A stretch of 64,000 nucleotides of DNA from Rhodospirillales bacterium (GCA_016712595.1 JADJQT010000002.1:248001-312000), one strand, 5' to 3'; positions 26,037 to 38,660 are shown, numbered from the stretch's first letter. Program-made: numbers and translations. Notes: generated by a model not told the origin, from the letters alone.

Positions 26037-26660
26037 TTAATGGAACGCGGTGGCGAGGCGGGCATTTTCTAAACGCTCGTCCGACCACTGATGGGGCTGG
26101 GGCGGCGCTTCGCCGAACACGACATCGACGCCACTTCCCGGCTCGTTGAGGACGACGCTGCCGAGCGGCGTGGTCACGCTGACCTCCGTGCCGGAGAGCA
26201 TGGCGACGGCGAGATGGTCGGGCGCCACCTCGCCCCATGCCTCGGTGCCGCGCACGCCCAGCGTCGCCACCGGCGTCGTTACCGAGAACCGGTCGGGACC
26301 GAGGCGGGCGATCGCTCCCGAAATGGCGAGGAAGACCCCCTGGGTGACGTCGAGCAGGGCCTTGCCGTTGTCGTCGTTGTCGTCTTCATATGTCTCGATG
26401 GTGAGCGCGCTGTTGGCGCCGAGCGTTACGATCGCGCCGTCGAGCAACTTGATCCGCGCCCGCCCCTCGGCGCTGGTTTCGATCCGGTCTCCGACGAGCA
26501 GGGTCGAGCCGTTCTGCAGCGGGCGGCTGAAGCCGGTGGTTCCGGTGGCGGTCACTTCGCCTTGCAGGCCCTCGATGTGACCGGCGATATCGACGGCCGC
26601 GGCCGCGCGGGTCATCAGCACAACGAACAGCAGTGCCAGCAGCGCCCTAGGCAATTTCAT
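26037..26660 (-). CDS. Exported FecR-domain protein
   Basis: The protein of about 207 residues has a signal peptide (KLPRALLALLFVVLMTRAAA) and a FecR domain: GTTGFSRPLQNGSTLLVGDRI, ARIKLLDGAIVTLGANSALTI, VTQGVFLAISGAIARLGP and TPVATLGVRGTEAWGEV. Classical FecR proteins are membrane anti-sigma regulators next to fecI; here there is no sigma gene and no cytoplasmic domain, so this is the exported type of unclear role. The Met at 26660 is chosen because it begins the signal peptide. It lies 29 bases downstream of hemN on the same strand. Confidence 0.85.
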   Translation of the reverse strand: MKLPRALLALLFVVLMTRAAAAVDIAGHIEGLQGEVTATGTTGFSRPLQNGSTLLVGDRIETSAEGRARIKLLDGAIVTLGANSALTIETYEDDNDDNGKALLDVTQGVFLAISGAIARLGPDRFSVTTPVATLGVRGTEAWGEVAPDHLAVAMLSGTEVSVTTPLGSVVLNEPGSGVDVVFGEAPPQPHQWSDERLENARLATAFH

Positions 26661-26689
26661 TGTCGGAAACTCCGTCGTTATGGCCCGAC

Positions 26690-28039
26690 TTATACGGCGC
26701 GCGAGTGGCGCCCGGCACCCGCGTTCAGATAGGCATCGAACGCTGAGGCGACGACGCGGACGAACGGCCGCCCCTCCTCGGTGATGCAAACGCGCGCTCC
26801 ATCCAAACGCACTAGGCCGTCCTCGGCCATGCGCGCCAGTGCCTGTCGTTCGGCGGCGAAGGTTGTGGCCGGCTGGCCGTGGGCGGCGCAGACGGAATCG
26901 AGATCGACGACAAGCGCGCACATCAGTTGTTCGATGACGTCACGGCGCAGCCGGTCGTCGGCGGTGAGGGCGCGTCCGCGCGCTGTCGGCAGTCGGCCTG
27001 CCGCAATCGCCCGGCGGTAGTCGGCGAGCGGAACGGCATTTTGCACGTAGCCACCTTGCAGCGTGCCGATCGCCGAGGCGCCCAGTCCGAGCAGGAGCGG
27101 CGCATCGTCACTGGTATAGCCCTGGAAATTGCGGTGCAACCGACCGGCATCGAGGGCAAGGGCGAGCCCGTCGCCATCGCGGGCGAAGTGATCGAGGCCG
27201 ATCGGCCGGTAGCCGTGCTCGATGAGCCGGTGCGACGCGGTGGCGAACTGCGTGAAGCGGGCGACGGCGCCGGGCAATTCGGTCTCGTCGATCAATTTCT
27301 GGTGGCTGCGCATCCACGGCACGTGCGCGTAGCCGAAGAGCGCGATGCGCGCGGGAGCGAGGGTGACGGCGAGATCGACCATCGCCGCGACCTTGTCTTG
27401 CGTCTGTCGAGGCAGGCCGTACATCAGATCGAGATTGATCGCGGTAATGCCATGCCGGCGCAGCCAGCCGATGACGCGCTCGACCACGTCGAAGGGCTGG
27501 AAGCGGTTGATCGCCTGCTGCACCGCCGAATCGAAATCCTGCACGCCGATCGATACGCGGTTGACACCGGCTTGCGCGAGCGCGGCGATGTAGTCCTCGC
27601 GCGCATCGCGTGGATCGAGTTCAACGGCGATTTCGGCATCCGCGGCGAAGTCGAAGTGACGTCGCAAGATTCCGATCGACGTCAGCCAGTCCGCCGGAGC
27701 CAGCATGCTCGGGCTGCCTCCCCCCCAGTGCAGATGACGGATGGGAAGGCGGTCGGGAAGGGCGTCCGCCACCAGCGCGATCTCCTGGTGCAGGCTGAGC
27801 AAATAAGCGGCGATCGGCTCGTAGCGGGCGACGATCTTGGTATAGCAGCCGCAGAACCAGCACATTTCATCGCAAAAAGGGATATGCACATAGAGTGAAA
27901 GCGGCGTTCCCGGTTCGATCTCTGCCAGCCATGCCCGATAGTCCGCTTCGCCCACGTCGTCGCCGAAGTGGGGTGCCGTCGGGTAGCTGGTATAGCGGGG
28001 GACCCGCAGATCGTATTTTTCGGACAGCTCAATCGCCAT
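26690..28039 (-). CDS. hemN: Oxygen-independent coproporphyrinogen III oxidase
   Basis: HemN is a radical-SAM enzyme that decarboxylates coproporphyrinogen III to protoporphyrinogen IX without oxygen. The 449 residues have the N-terminal YDLRVPRYTSYPTAPHF, the cluster motif CDEMCWFCGC (CxxxCxxC), HWGGGSPSML, GVNRVSIGVQDFD, LMYGLPRQT and GLDHFA. The Met at 28039 fits the family start; a much longer open frame upstream on this strand lies antisense to dinB and is not real. HemN presence suits a facultative or microaerobic life, as does the PFOR cluster. Confidence 0.96.
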   Translation of the reverse strand: MAIELSEKYDLRVPRYTSYPTAPHFGDDVGEADYRAWLAEIEPGTPLSLYVHIPFCDEMCWFCGCYTKIVARYEPIAAYLLSLHQEIALVADALPDRLPIRHLHWGGGSPSMLAPADWLTSIGILRRHFDFAADAEIAVELDPRDAREDYIAALAQAGVNRVSIGVQDFDSAVQQAINRFQPFDVVERVIGWLRRHGITAINLDLMYGLPRQTQDKVAAMVDLAVTLAPARIALFGYAHVPWMRSHQKLIDETELPGAVARFTQFATASHRLIEHGYRPIGLDHFARDGDGLALALDAGRLHRNFQGYTSDDAPLLLGLGASAIGTLQGGYVQNAVPLADYRRAIAAGRLPTARGRALTADDRLRRDVIEQLMCALVVDLDSVCAAHGQPATTFAAERQALARMAEDGLVRLDGARVCITEEGRPFVRVVASAFDAYLNAGAGRHSRAV

Positions 28040-28204
28040 GCTTGGTTCTGATCCGCGCGCAAACGCCGCTGAAGACGCATGGAAAATAGCGCGACCTCGC
28101 GAACGAAGGAAGAGGCGGCGTTTGCCGCCGGGCGCGGCCACCAGCGGGAAAGCCAGACGCGAGGTGCCGGGATCGGGCCGCTGACCGTCGCTGAAGCGGC
28201 AGAA

Positions 28205-28234
28205 GTTCCCCTTCTGTTCGCAAAATGCTATGAT
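28205..28234 (+). promoter_or_regulatory. LexA (SOS) box and -10 element of dinB
   Basis: GTTC (28205-28208), seven bases, GTTC (28216-28219) is the exact LexA-binding consensus known in alphaproteobacteria. TATGAT (28229-28234) is a good -10; the box overlaps the -35 area, the expected place for repression. The predicted start of transcription, 6-7 bases after the -10, falls on the dinB ATG at 28241, suggesting a leaderless message. No Shine-Dalgarno sequence is present. Confidence 0.75.
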
Positions 28235-28240
28235 TTCGGC

Positions 28241-29359
28241 ATGGCGGTGCGCAAGATCATCCACGTCGACATGGACGCGTTCTATGCGTCGGTAGAGCAG
28301 CGCGATACCCCGGAGCTTCGCGGGCGTCCGGTCGCGGTCGGTCACGGCGCGAAGCGCGGGGTGGTGGCGGCGGCGAGCTACGAGGCCCGCGCTTTCGGCG
28401 TGCGCTCGGCCATGCCGTCGACGACGGCGATGCGGCAGTGTCCGGCGCTGGTGTTCGTCCCGCCGCGGTTTGGCGTCTACCGCGCCGTCTCGCGGCAGAT
28501 CCATGCGATCTTTGCCGACTATACGGCGCTGATCGAGCCGCTGGCGCTCGATGAGGCCTACCTTGATGTCACGGAGAACCGGTGCGGCCTGCCAAGTGCT
28601 TCGATGACTGCGAAGGAGATCCGCGCGCGCATCCTCGCCGATACCGGCCTGACCGCTTCGGCGGGCGTTTCGTACAACAAATTCCTTGCCAAGCTCGCCT
28701 CCAGTCAGCGCAAGCCGAACGGCCAGTTCGTCCTTACCCCCGAGGCGGGTCCGGACTTCATCGCATCGCTGCCGGTCGCCAGGTTTCACGGCGTCGGGCC
28801 GGTCACCGCCGCAAAGATGCGCCAGCTCGGCATCGAGACCGGCGCCGATCTGCGGCGACAGTCGCTTGCTTTCCTGCAGCATCATTTCGGCAAGTCCGCC
28901 TCCTGGTATCGCGACGCCGCCAACGGGATCGATGATCGGCCGGTGGTGACCGACCGGCCGCGCAAATCGTCCGGCGCGGAGACAACCTTCGCGCGTGATC
29001 TCACCGCCTCGGCCGACATCGAGGCCCAAATCGCCGCCATGGCCAAGGACGTCTGGGGCTGGTGTGAGCGGACGGGGATTTTCGGGAGGACCGTGACCGT
29101 GAAGGTGAAGTTCGCCGATTTTCGCCAGGTCACCCGCAGCCGCAGCTTTCCGACGCCGATTGTCGGTTACGATCTCTTCTGCCGGGCGAGCGTCGCGCTT
29201 GTCCGCACGCTGCTGCCGGCCGAAAAGGGAATCCGACTGGTCGGCGTCACCGTGTCGAACCTCGCCGCTCGTTCCGATCGGGCGCCGGCGGACGCCGGGG
29301 GCGATCTGCCGCTGTTTGGTGGTGGCGCGGCGATTCCCCCGATCCCGGCGCGGCTGTGA
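28241..29359 (+). CDS. dinB: DNA polymerase IV (Y family)
   Basis: DinB is the error-prone translesion polymerase of the SOS response. The protein of 372 residues has the palm motifs KIIHVDMDAFYASVEQRD and LALDEAYLDVT (catalytic Asp, Asp, Glu), the SASYEARAFGVRS-like finger block and the HhH in FHGVGPVTAAKMRQLGI, then the little-finger domain (KSSGAETTFARDL). A C-terminal DLPLF may bind the beta clamp. ATG 28241 fits the family and the promoter; an open frame to 28079 would include the LexA box. DUF763 follows after 25 bases. Confidence 0.96.
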   Translation: MAVRKIIHVDMDAFYASVEQRDTPELRGRPVAVGHGAKRGVVAAASYEARAFGVRSAMPSTTAMRQCPALVFVPPRFGVYRAVSRQIHAIFADYTALIEPLALDEAYLDVTENRCGLPSASMTAKEIRARILADTGLTASAGVSYNKFLAKLASSQRKPNGQFVLTPEAGPDFIASLPVARFHGVGPVTAAKMRQLGIETGADLRRQSLAFLQHHFGKSASWYRDAANGIDDRPVVTDRPRKSSGAETTFARDLTASADIEAQIAAMAKDVWGWCERTGIFGRTVTVKVKFADFRQVTRSRSFPTPIVGYDLFCRASVALVRTLLPAEKGIRLVGVTVSNLAARSDRAPADAGGDLPLFGGGAAIPPIPARL

Positions 29360-29384
29360 GCGCGCCGGCGGCGGGGGCGCGCTG

Positions 29385-30665
29385 ATGGCGCGGCGGGCGG
29401 GCAGCGCCGACCTGCCGCTGCATGGCGGCCGCGTGCCCAGGTGGCTGAGCGATCGCATGACCCGGCTGGGCACGGTGATCGGGGAGGCGATCGTTCTCGA
29501 ATATGGTCGCGACGAGCTGCTGCGCCGGTTGGCGCATCCCTTCTGGTTCCAGTCGTTCGGCGCGGTGATGGGGATGGACTGGCATTCCTCGGGGATCACC
29601 ACCAGTGTCATCGGCGCGCTGAAGCGCGGCCTGACACCGGTGTCGCGAGAACTCGGCATCCATGTTTGCGGCGGCCGCGGCCGTCATTCGCGGCGGACGC
29701 CCGATGAGCTTGTCGCGATCGGCGATCGGGTGGGCATCGACGGGGCGGCGCTCGCTCAGGCGAGCCGGCTGGTCGCCAAGGTCGATAGCGCTGCGGTCCA
29801 AGATGGGTTCGAGCTCTATCTCCACGGCTTCATCGTCACCGATGACGGGCACTGGGTCGTGGTCCAGCAGGGCATGAACGGCGATCGCCGCCAGGCCCGG
29901 CGCTATCACTGGCTGTCTGAAGGATTGCAGAGTTTTGTCGACGCGCCGCACGCCGCCATTGATGGCCTGGACCAGGGGATGATCGTCAATTTGACCGATC
30001 GTCGCGCGGAGGCCTCGCGCCGGCGGCAGGTCGATCTTCTCGGCGAGATCGGGCCGGACGGGATCGCGCGGCAGCTCGCCCGGTTGAAGAGGCGCCACCT
30101 CGAGCCTCCGGACCCGCCAGTCCAGCTTGCGCTGCCGCATCTCGTCATGCCCGAGCATCACGATGTCCGGCCCGACGATATCGTCACCCGTCGCCTACAT
30201 GGCACCCTGGCGGCGGCGGCCGAACGGGGGCCGCAGGATTTCTGCGAGCTTCTTCTCGTCCCGGGCGTCGGCGCGCGGACGGTTCGCGCGCTGGCTCAGG
30301 TCGCCGAAGTCGTCCACGGCGCCCCCTGTCGCTTCAGCGATCCGGCGCGATTCTCCGTCGCCCACGGCGGCAAAGACTGCCATCCCTATCCTGTGCCGCT
30401 GAAGGTCTACGATCGCACGATCGCGGTGCTGAAGAGCGCCGTGCACAAGGCCAGGCTCGGCCAGTCCGAGGAACTGGCGGCGATCAGGCGCCTGGACGAA
30501 CAGGCCCGTCGGCTTGAGCTGCACGCTCGCGGACCTTCGATCGAGGCGCTGTTCGCCAACGAGCGCGCGCTTTCGCACCGCTATGGCGGCCAAAGCATAT
30601 TCGGCGCCGAGCCACCGCCGATCATGCGCGCGCGTTCGTTTCCTGATGGGCGAAAGGTTCGCTGA
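29385..30665 (+). CDS. DUF763 domain protein, probable SOS-linked partner of dinB
   Basis: The 426-residue protein matches DUF763 over most of its length: SADLPLHGGRVPRWLSDRM, HPFWFQSFGAVMGMDWHSSG, GIHVCGGRGRHSR, MNGDRRQARRYHWLSE and the PHAAI, DLTDRRA-like segment. A helix-hairpin-helix-like motif LLLVPGVGARTVRALAQVAEV (about 280-300) and the invariant FSVAHGGKDCHPYPVP follow. Members occur mostly in archaea, thermophiles and scattered proteobacteria; no function is established to my knowledge. Being 25 bases after a LexA-box-controlled dinB on the same strand suggests a role in DNA repair. Confidence 0.85.
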   Translation: MARRAGSADLPLHGGRVPRWLSDRMTRLGTVIGEAIVLEYGRDELLRRLAHPFWFQSFGAVMGMDWHSSGITTSVIGALKRGLTPVSRELGIHVCGGRGRHSRRTPDELVAIGDRVGIDGAALAQASRLVAKVDSAAVQDGFELYLHGFIVTDDGHWVVVQQGMNGDRRQARRYHWLSEGLQSFVDAPHAAIDGLDQGMIVNLTDRRAEASRRRQVDLLGEIGPDGIARQLARLKRRHLEPPDPPVQLALPHLVMPEHHDVRPDDIVTRRLHGTLAAAAERGPQDFCELLLVPGVGARTVRALAQVAEVVHGAPCRFSDPARFSVAHGGKDCHPYPVPLKVYDRTIAVLKSAVHKARLGQSEELAAIRRLDEQARRLELHARGPSIEALFANERALSHRYGGQSIFGAEPPPIMRARSFPDGRKVR

Positions 30666-31021
30666 AACGATCTCGATGCGCGCCGCGACAGCCTTGTTTG
30701 ACCAATGAATCGAGGGTATGGTGACGGCGTTTGGGGCTTCAGTCGTCTCGGGAGAGAATCCTTCCGCAGATGATCCGTTAAGGTTGTCCGAGGAAAGCAA
30801 CGATAATAATCGTGTCTTTTGGACGGCCTCCATTAGTTTAGCGATGGCATTCGTTTGCGCATGGCTCTGACCGGTCGACGCCGCCGCGGGGACGGCATGA
30901 ATGAAGGCGGACGCCCAGCCCGGACGTGTCGGCTGGTCGAATCGGGCCGGCCGCCGATCGAGGCGACGGGAAGATCGCCGCGAGATCGACACAAAGGATC
31001 AAGAAGAGGAGGAAGTTCTCG
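30666..31021. other. Intergenic leader of the PFOR cluster, no gene seen
   Basis: These 356 bases contain no family-like frame. There is an AT-rich patch near 30815-30835 but no promoter with correct spacing that I trust. An AGAGGAGGAAG ribosome site for the next gene ends the stretch. Confidence 0.6.
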
Positions 31022-32659
31022 ATGAGTCAACAGCCCGCCGACCTCACCCGTCCGCCGGATCTCAGCGTCAAGCGGCCCACCGCACACACGCGCTCGCAGC
31101 GGCCCGTCTATCTCGATCTGCTGCCGCCGTGCAACAATGCGTGCCCGGCCGGCGAAGACATCCAGACGTGGCTCGCCCACGCGACGGCGGGACGCTTCCG
31201 CGAGGCTTGGGAAACAATCCTGCGCGACAACCCGATGCCAGCGGTGCATGGCCGGGTGTGCTATCATCCGTGCGAGTCGAACTGTAATCGCGGCCAGCTC
31301 GATTCCCCGGTTTCCATCCACGCGGTCGAGCGGTTTCTCGGCGACAAGGCGCTTGAGGAAGGCTGGACGCCGACGATCACCGCGACGCCGACGGGCAAGC
31401 GCATTCTGGTCGTCGGAGCCGGTCCCAGCGGCCTGTCCTGTGCGCACCATCTGGCGCTGATGGGACATTCGGTCGAGGTCCGCGACGCCGGCCCCATCGC
31501 CGGCGGCATGATGCACTTCGGCATTCCTTCCTACCGGCTGCCCCGCAATATCCTCGATGGCGAGGTCGCCCGGATCGAGCGCATGGGCGTCAAGTTCGTC
31601 CTCAACCATAAGGTCGAGGATCTCGTCGCGGCGAAGACCGAGGGCAAGTTCGATGCCGTGTTCGTCGCTGTCGGCGCGCACTTATCGAAGAAGACCGAAA
31701 TTCCTGCCCGCGACGCCGGCAAAATTCTCGATGCCGTAAGCTTCCTGAAGGACGTCGAGATGGGCAACGCGCCGAAGCTCGGTCGCAAGGTTGCCATCTA
31801 CGGCGGCGGCAACACGGCGATGGACGCCGCCCGCGTCGCCATGCGCCTCGGCCACGAGCCGATGATCATCTATCGCCGCGACCGCGCGCATATGCCGGCA
31901 CACGAATTCGAGGCGGACGAAGCGCTCGAAGAAGGCGTGATGATCCACTGGCTGCGGACGATCAAGTCGGTCGACGCGACCAGCGTTACCGTTGAGGTCA
32001 TGGAACTCGACGAAAAGGGCCGGCCGCGTCCGACCGGGCAGATCGAGACGATCGAGGCCAACGATCTGATCCTCGCGCTTGGTCAGGACACCGATACGGC
32101 GTTCCTGCATAAGGTGCCGGGCGTGCAGTTCAAGGACGACGGCACCGTGATCGTCTCCGAGCAGATGATGACCGGCTATGCCGGGCTGTTCGCCGGTGGT
32201 GACATGGTCCCTTCCGAGCGCACCGTGACCATCGGTGTCGGGCACGGCAAGAAGGCCGCGCGCAACATCGACGCATTCCTGCGCGGCGAGGGCTTTATCA
32301 AGCCGCCGAAAAAGGATCTCGCCGACTTCGAAAAGCTCCACCTGTGGTTCTACACTGGCGTCGAGCAAAGGCCGCAGGGTCACGTCGAGATGCAGAAGCG
32401 GCGCACGAGCTTCGATGAGGTCGTCCACGGCCTGGGTGAGAAAGAGGCCGTCTACGAGGCGAAGCGCTGCCTTTCCTGCGGCAACTGCTTCGAATGCGAC
32501 GGCTGCTACGGGGCTTGTCCCGAGGACGCGGTCATCAAGCTCGGCCCTGGCAACCGCTACCAGTACAACTACGACCTGTGCACGGGCTGTGCGGTCTGCT
32601 TCGAGCAGTGCCCTTGCCATGCCATCACGATGATCCCGGAGCCAAACCCCGTCGTCTGA
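31022..32659 (+). CDS. GltD-like NAD(P)H/ferredoxin oxidoreductase with C-terminal 2[4Fe-4S] domain
   Basis: The protein of 545 residues resembles the glutamate synthase small subunit and NfnB-type electron-transfer flavoproteins. Order: N-terminal Fe-S domain (PPCNNACPAGEDIQTWL, then CYHPCESNCNRG), FAD loop VVGAGPSGLSCAHHL (about 133), second Rossmann loop GGGNTAMDAARVA (about 261), LALGQDTDT, GDMV, and a C-terminal ferredoxin with CLSCGNCFECDGCYGACPED and CTGCAVCFEQCPCHA. GltB is absent, so it is probably not glutamate synthase; with PFOR next door it likely passes electrons between ferredoxin and NADP(H). The ATG at 31022 follows AGGAGG. Confidence 0.88.
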   Translation: MSQQPADLTRPPDLSVKRPTAHTRSQRPVYLDLLPPCNNACPAGEDIQTWLAHATAGRFREAWETILRDNPMPAVHGRVCYHPCESNCNRGQLDSPVSIHAVERFLGDKALEEGWTPTITATPTGKRILVVGAGPSGLSCAHHLALMGHSVEVRDAGPIAGGMMHFGIPSYRLPRNILDGEVARIERMGVKFVLNHKVEDLVAAKTEGKFDAVFVAVGAHLSKKTEIPARDAGKILDAVSFLKDVEMGNAPKLGRKVAIYGGGNTAMDAARVAMRLGHEPMIIYRRDRAHMPAHEFEADEALEEGVMIHWLRTIKSVDATSVTVEVMELDEKGRPRPTGQIETIEANDLILALGQDTDTAFLHKVPGVQFKDDGTVIVSEQMMTGYAGLFAGGDMVPSERTVTIGVGHGKKAARNIDAFLRGEGFIKPPKKDLADFEKLHLWFYTGVEQRPQGHVEMQKRRTSFDEVVHGLGEKEAVYEAKRCLSCGNCFECDGCYGACPEDAVIKLGPGNRYQYNYDLCTGCAVCFEQCPCHAITMIPEPNPVV

Positions 32660-32785
32660 CGGGCGAGGCGCCGGGCTTCGCGATAGCCGGTCCAAGAACG
32701 AACGAATGATGCGCAAAACGAGTGCCGGAGGCCGCAGGCTGTTTGCGTGGGCGGCGTGCGGACACTTCGGAGGTGGGAGGAGAGA

Positions 32786-36340
<3,555 letters not shown>

Positions 36341-36457
36341 CGCCCGATCGCCGCGGTCAGGCGACGGGCAACGCCCGAAATCGCCGGCCGCGGCCTATCG
36401 GCCAAAGCAACAAGAGCCGTGACATCGGCGCGCCGAAAACAATGGGAGGACGTACCA

Positions 36458-37468
36458 ATGGATCTAAAAACGACTTACATGGGCCTTGAGCTCAAGCATC
36501 CCATCATCGCGTCCGCATCGCCGCTATCGAAGACTCTCGACGGCATTCGTCGTCTGGAGGACGCGGGCGCCTCGGCGATCGTGCTGGCTTCTCTCTTTGA
36601 AGAGCAGATCCGCTACGAACAGGAATCGCTCAACTACCTGACTGAGGCCGGCACCGAGGCCTTCGCCGAATCGCTTTCCTACTTCCCGGCGCTTACGGAT
36701 TATCGTGTGGGTCCGGACGCCTACCTCGAGCTGATCCGCGCCGCGGTACGCAGCGTCAACGTGCCAATCATCGCCAGCCTGAACGGCATTACCAACGAAG
36801 GTTGGACGCAGTATGCCCGCGAGATGATCGAGGCGGGCGCGAAGGCGATCGAACTTAACATCTACTATATTCCAGGCGACATCAGCATCACCGGCCGCGA
36901 CGTCGAACAGCGCTACGTCGACATCGTCAAGGCGGTTCGCGCGTCGGTCAAGGCGCCGGTCTCGGTCAAGTTGAGCCCCTTCTTCAGCTCGATGGGGGAG
37001 ATGGCGAATCGTCTGGTCGACGCTGGCGCGGATGGGCTTGTCCTGTTCAATCGCTTCTATCAGCCGGATTTCGATCTCGACGATCTTGAGGTCGTTCCCG
37101 ACATGGAGCTCAGCACGGCCAGCGAAATTCGCCTGCCGCTGTTGTGGATCGCCGTGCTGCACGGCCGGATCAAGGCATCACTCGCGGCGACGCGCGGCGT
37201 GCAATCAGGCATTGAGGTGGTCAAATACCTCATGGCTGGCGCGGATGCGGTCATGAGCACCTCGGCGCTGCTGCGCAATGGCGTCGACCATATGACAACG
37301 TTGCTTGAGGGGATGAAGATCTGGATGGACAAGCACAGCTACGCCTCCGTGGATCAGATGAAAGGCTCGATGAGCCAGCTCAAAGTGGCCGACCCGACCG
37401 CATTCGAGCGCGCCAACTACATCAAGATCCTGCAGAGCTACAAGAGCCCGTACATGACGGCCTCCTAA
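36458..37468 (+). CDS. Dihydroorotate dehydrogenase-like flavoprotein
   Basis: The protein of 336 residues is a TIM-barrel FMN enzyme of the DHOD superfamily: MGLELKHPIIASASPLSKTL, NVPIIASLNGIT, ELNIYYIPGD, VKLSPFFSSMGEMANRLVDA, GADGLVLFNRFYQPDFDLD and GADAVMSTSALLRNG. The catalytic Cys/Ser and substrate residues of true PyrD are not clearly kept, so it may use another substrate. Such a gene accompanies PFOR in several alphaproteobacteria from memory. A GGGAGGA ribosome site precedes the ATG, as in the two genes before it. Confidence 0.88.
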   Translation: MDLKTTYMGLELKHPIIASASPLSKTLDGIRRLEDAGASAIVLASLFEEQIRYEQESLNYLTEAGTEAFAESLSYFPALTDYRVGPDAYLELIRAAVRSVNVPIIASLNGITNEGWTQYAREMIEAGAKAIELNIYYIPGDISITGRDVEQRYVDIVKAVRASVKAPVSVKLSPFFSSMGEMANRLVDAGADGLVLFNRFYQPDFDLDDLEVVPDMELSTASEIRLPLLWIAVLHGRIKASLAATRGVQSGIEVVKYLMAGADAVMSTSALLRNGVDHMTTLLEGMKIWMDKHSYASVDQMKGSMSQLKVADPTAFERANYIKILQSYKSPYMTAS

Positions 37469-37487
37469 GTGATGCGCGCAGCGGCGG

Positions 37488-38201
37488 ATGCAGCGCTTTC
37501 CCATTGACGGGACGGGCGTCTGGCGTCAGTTGCTGCGCCCTGCAGAGTTTCGGCATGACCGCCCATCCCTCTTCCTCGATCGCGACGGGGTGATCGTCGA
37601 GGAGGTCGGGTACCTTTGTCGCACCGAGGACGTCCGGTTGACGCCCTCGGCCGCGGATGTCATTGCCGCCGCGAACCGGGCTGGAACGCCGGTGATCGTC
37701 GTTTCCAATCAGTCAGGCATCGGCAGGGGGCGGTTTACCTGGCAGGATTTCTCCGACGTTCAAGATCGGATCATCGCGCGGCTTGCCGATGGTGGTGCCG
37801 CGCTCGACGCCGTACTTGCCTGTCCGCACCACGCACACGGACAACCGCCTTACGATCATGCTGATCATCCGGCGCGCAAACCAAACCCGGGCATGATCCT
37901 CGCTGCGGCAACGATGCTGCCGATTGATCTCAGCGCGTCATGGATTGTCGGCGATCGAGCGAGCGACCTTGCCGCTGGGCGCGCGGCCGGTCTGGCTGGC
38001 GGCGTGCACGTTCTGACCGGCCACGGCGGGACGGCGGGCGAGCGGAGCGGAGCGCTGTCGCTGGCCAGAAACGACTTCGCGGTCGCCGTCGCGACGTCGA
38101 TTGCCGATGCGATGGAGATTGTGCACCGTCTGTCCGGCCGGCAAGACACGGGTTCGTCAACGAGCCGCCACGAAACCGTCCCCCCCTCCAGCTTGCGGTG
38201 A
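37488..38201 (+). CDS. HAD-IIIA phosphatase, GmhB-like
   Basis: The 237-residue protein resembles D-glycero-D-manno-heptose-1,7-bisphosphate phosphatase (LPS heptose synthesis) or histidinol-phosphatase. HAD motifs: FLDRDGVIVEEVGYL (nucleophile Asp), VVSNQSGIGRG, RKPNPGM (Lys) and WIVGDRASDL. GmhB normally has a zinc site CxH...CxC; here CPHHAHGQPPYDHADHPARK keeps the first Cys and His but replaces the second Cys pair with His/Pro. A polar tail of about 25 residues ends it. It lies 20 bases after the DHOD-like gene. Substrate uncertain. Confidence 0.8.
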   Translation: MQRFPIDGTGVWRQLLRPAEFRHDRPSLFLDRDGVIVEEVGYLCRTEDVRLTPSAADVIAAANRAGTPVIVVSNQSGIGRGRFTWQDFSDVQDRIIARLADGGAALDAVLACPHHAHGQPPYDHADHPARKPNPGMILAAATMLPIDLSASWIVGDRASDLAAGRAAGLAGGVHVLTGHGGTAGERSGALSLARNDFAVAVATSIADAMEIVHRLSGRQDTGSSTSRHETVPPSSLR

Positions 38202-38204
38202 TGA

Positions 38205-38660
38205 TCAGCTGCGGCCGTAGTGCACGTAATCGGTCCAGGTGCGTTCGACCCGACGCAGGGCCTGGCAGACGGTGTCGATTTCGGAACTCCCGACCTCCTG
38301 ATCGTCGAGCTGGCCGGCGATGCGCTGCTCGAGCTGGCGAATTTCCTCGACAATGCCAAGGGCCTTTTCGGTCAGACGGATGCTGACCGAACGTCGGTCG
38401 TGCGCCGAGCGCTCCTGATCGAGGTAGCCCATCTCCGCCAGCTTCTTGATGTTATAAGAGACGTTCGATCCCTGATAATAGCCGCGCTCGACGAGGTCTC
38501 GGATGGCGATTTCCTCGCGGCCGATGTTGGCGAGGAGTAACGCCTGCACGCTGTTGATATCGCGAATGCCGAGGCGATTAAGCTCGGCACGAAGCAGATC
38601 GAGAAACCGGCGGTGCAGCCGCTCGATCAGCCGCGTCAGTTCGAGATATTCCTTTTTCAC
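38205..38660 (-). CDS. MarR/LdtR-like winged-helix transcriptional regulator
   Basis: The protein of 151 residues begins VKKEYLELTRLIERLHRRFL and has a MarR winged helix (LLANIGREEIAIRDLVERGY, SNVSYNIKKLAEMGYL, wing SAHDRRSVSIRLTEKA). It is close to the LdtR-type regulators of alphaproteobacteria that control cell-wall and stress genes. The start is GTG 38660, eight bases after AAGGAG. It ends 4 bases from the HAD gene, tail to tail. Targets and ligand are unknown. Confidence 0.88.
   Translation of the reverse strand: MKKEYLELTRLIERLHRRFLDLLRAELNRLGIRDINSVQALLLANIGREEIAIRDLVERGYYQGSNVSYNIKKLAEMGYLDQERSAHDRRSVSIRLTEKALGIVEEIRQLEQRIAGQLDDQEVGSSEIDTVCQALRRVERTWTDYVHYGRS

Noticed and set aside
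26690..29659. 989-residue minus-strand open frame
   Set aside because: Only its last 449 codons (from 28039) are hemN; the rest is antisense to dinB and DUF763 with no family features, a high-GC artefact.
30666..31021. FNR or sigma-54 site before the PFOR cluster
   Set aside because: TTGACCAATGAATCGA near 30697 only partly resembles an FNR box and no TGGC-N-TGC pair with correct spacing was seen.
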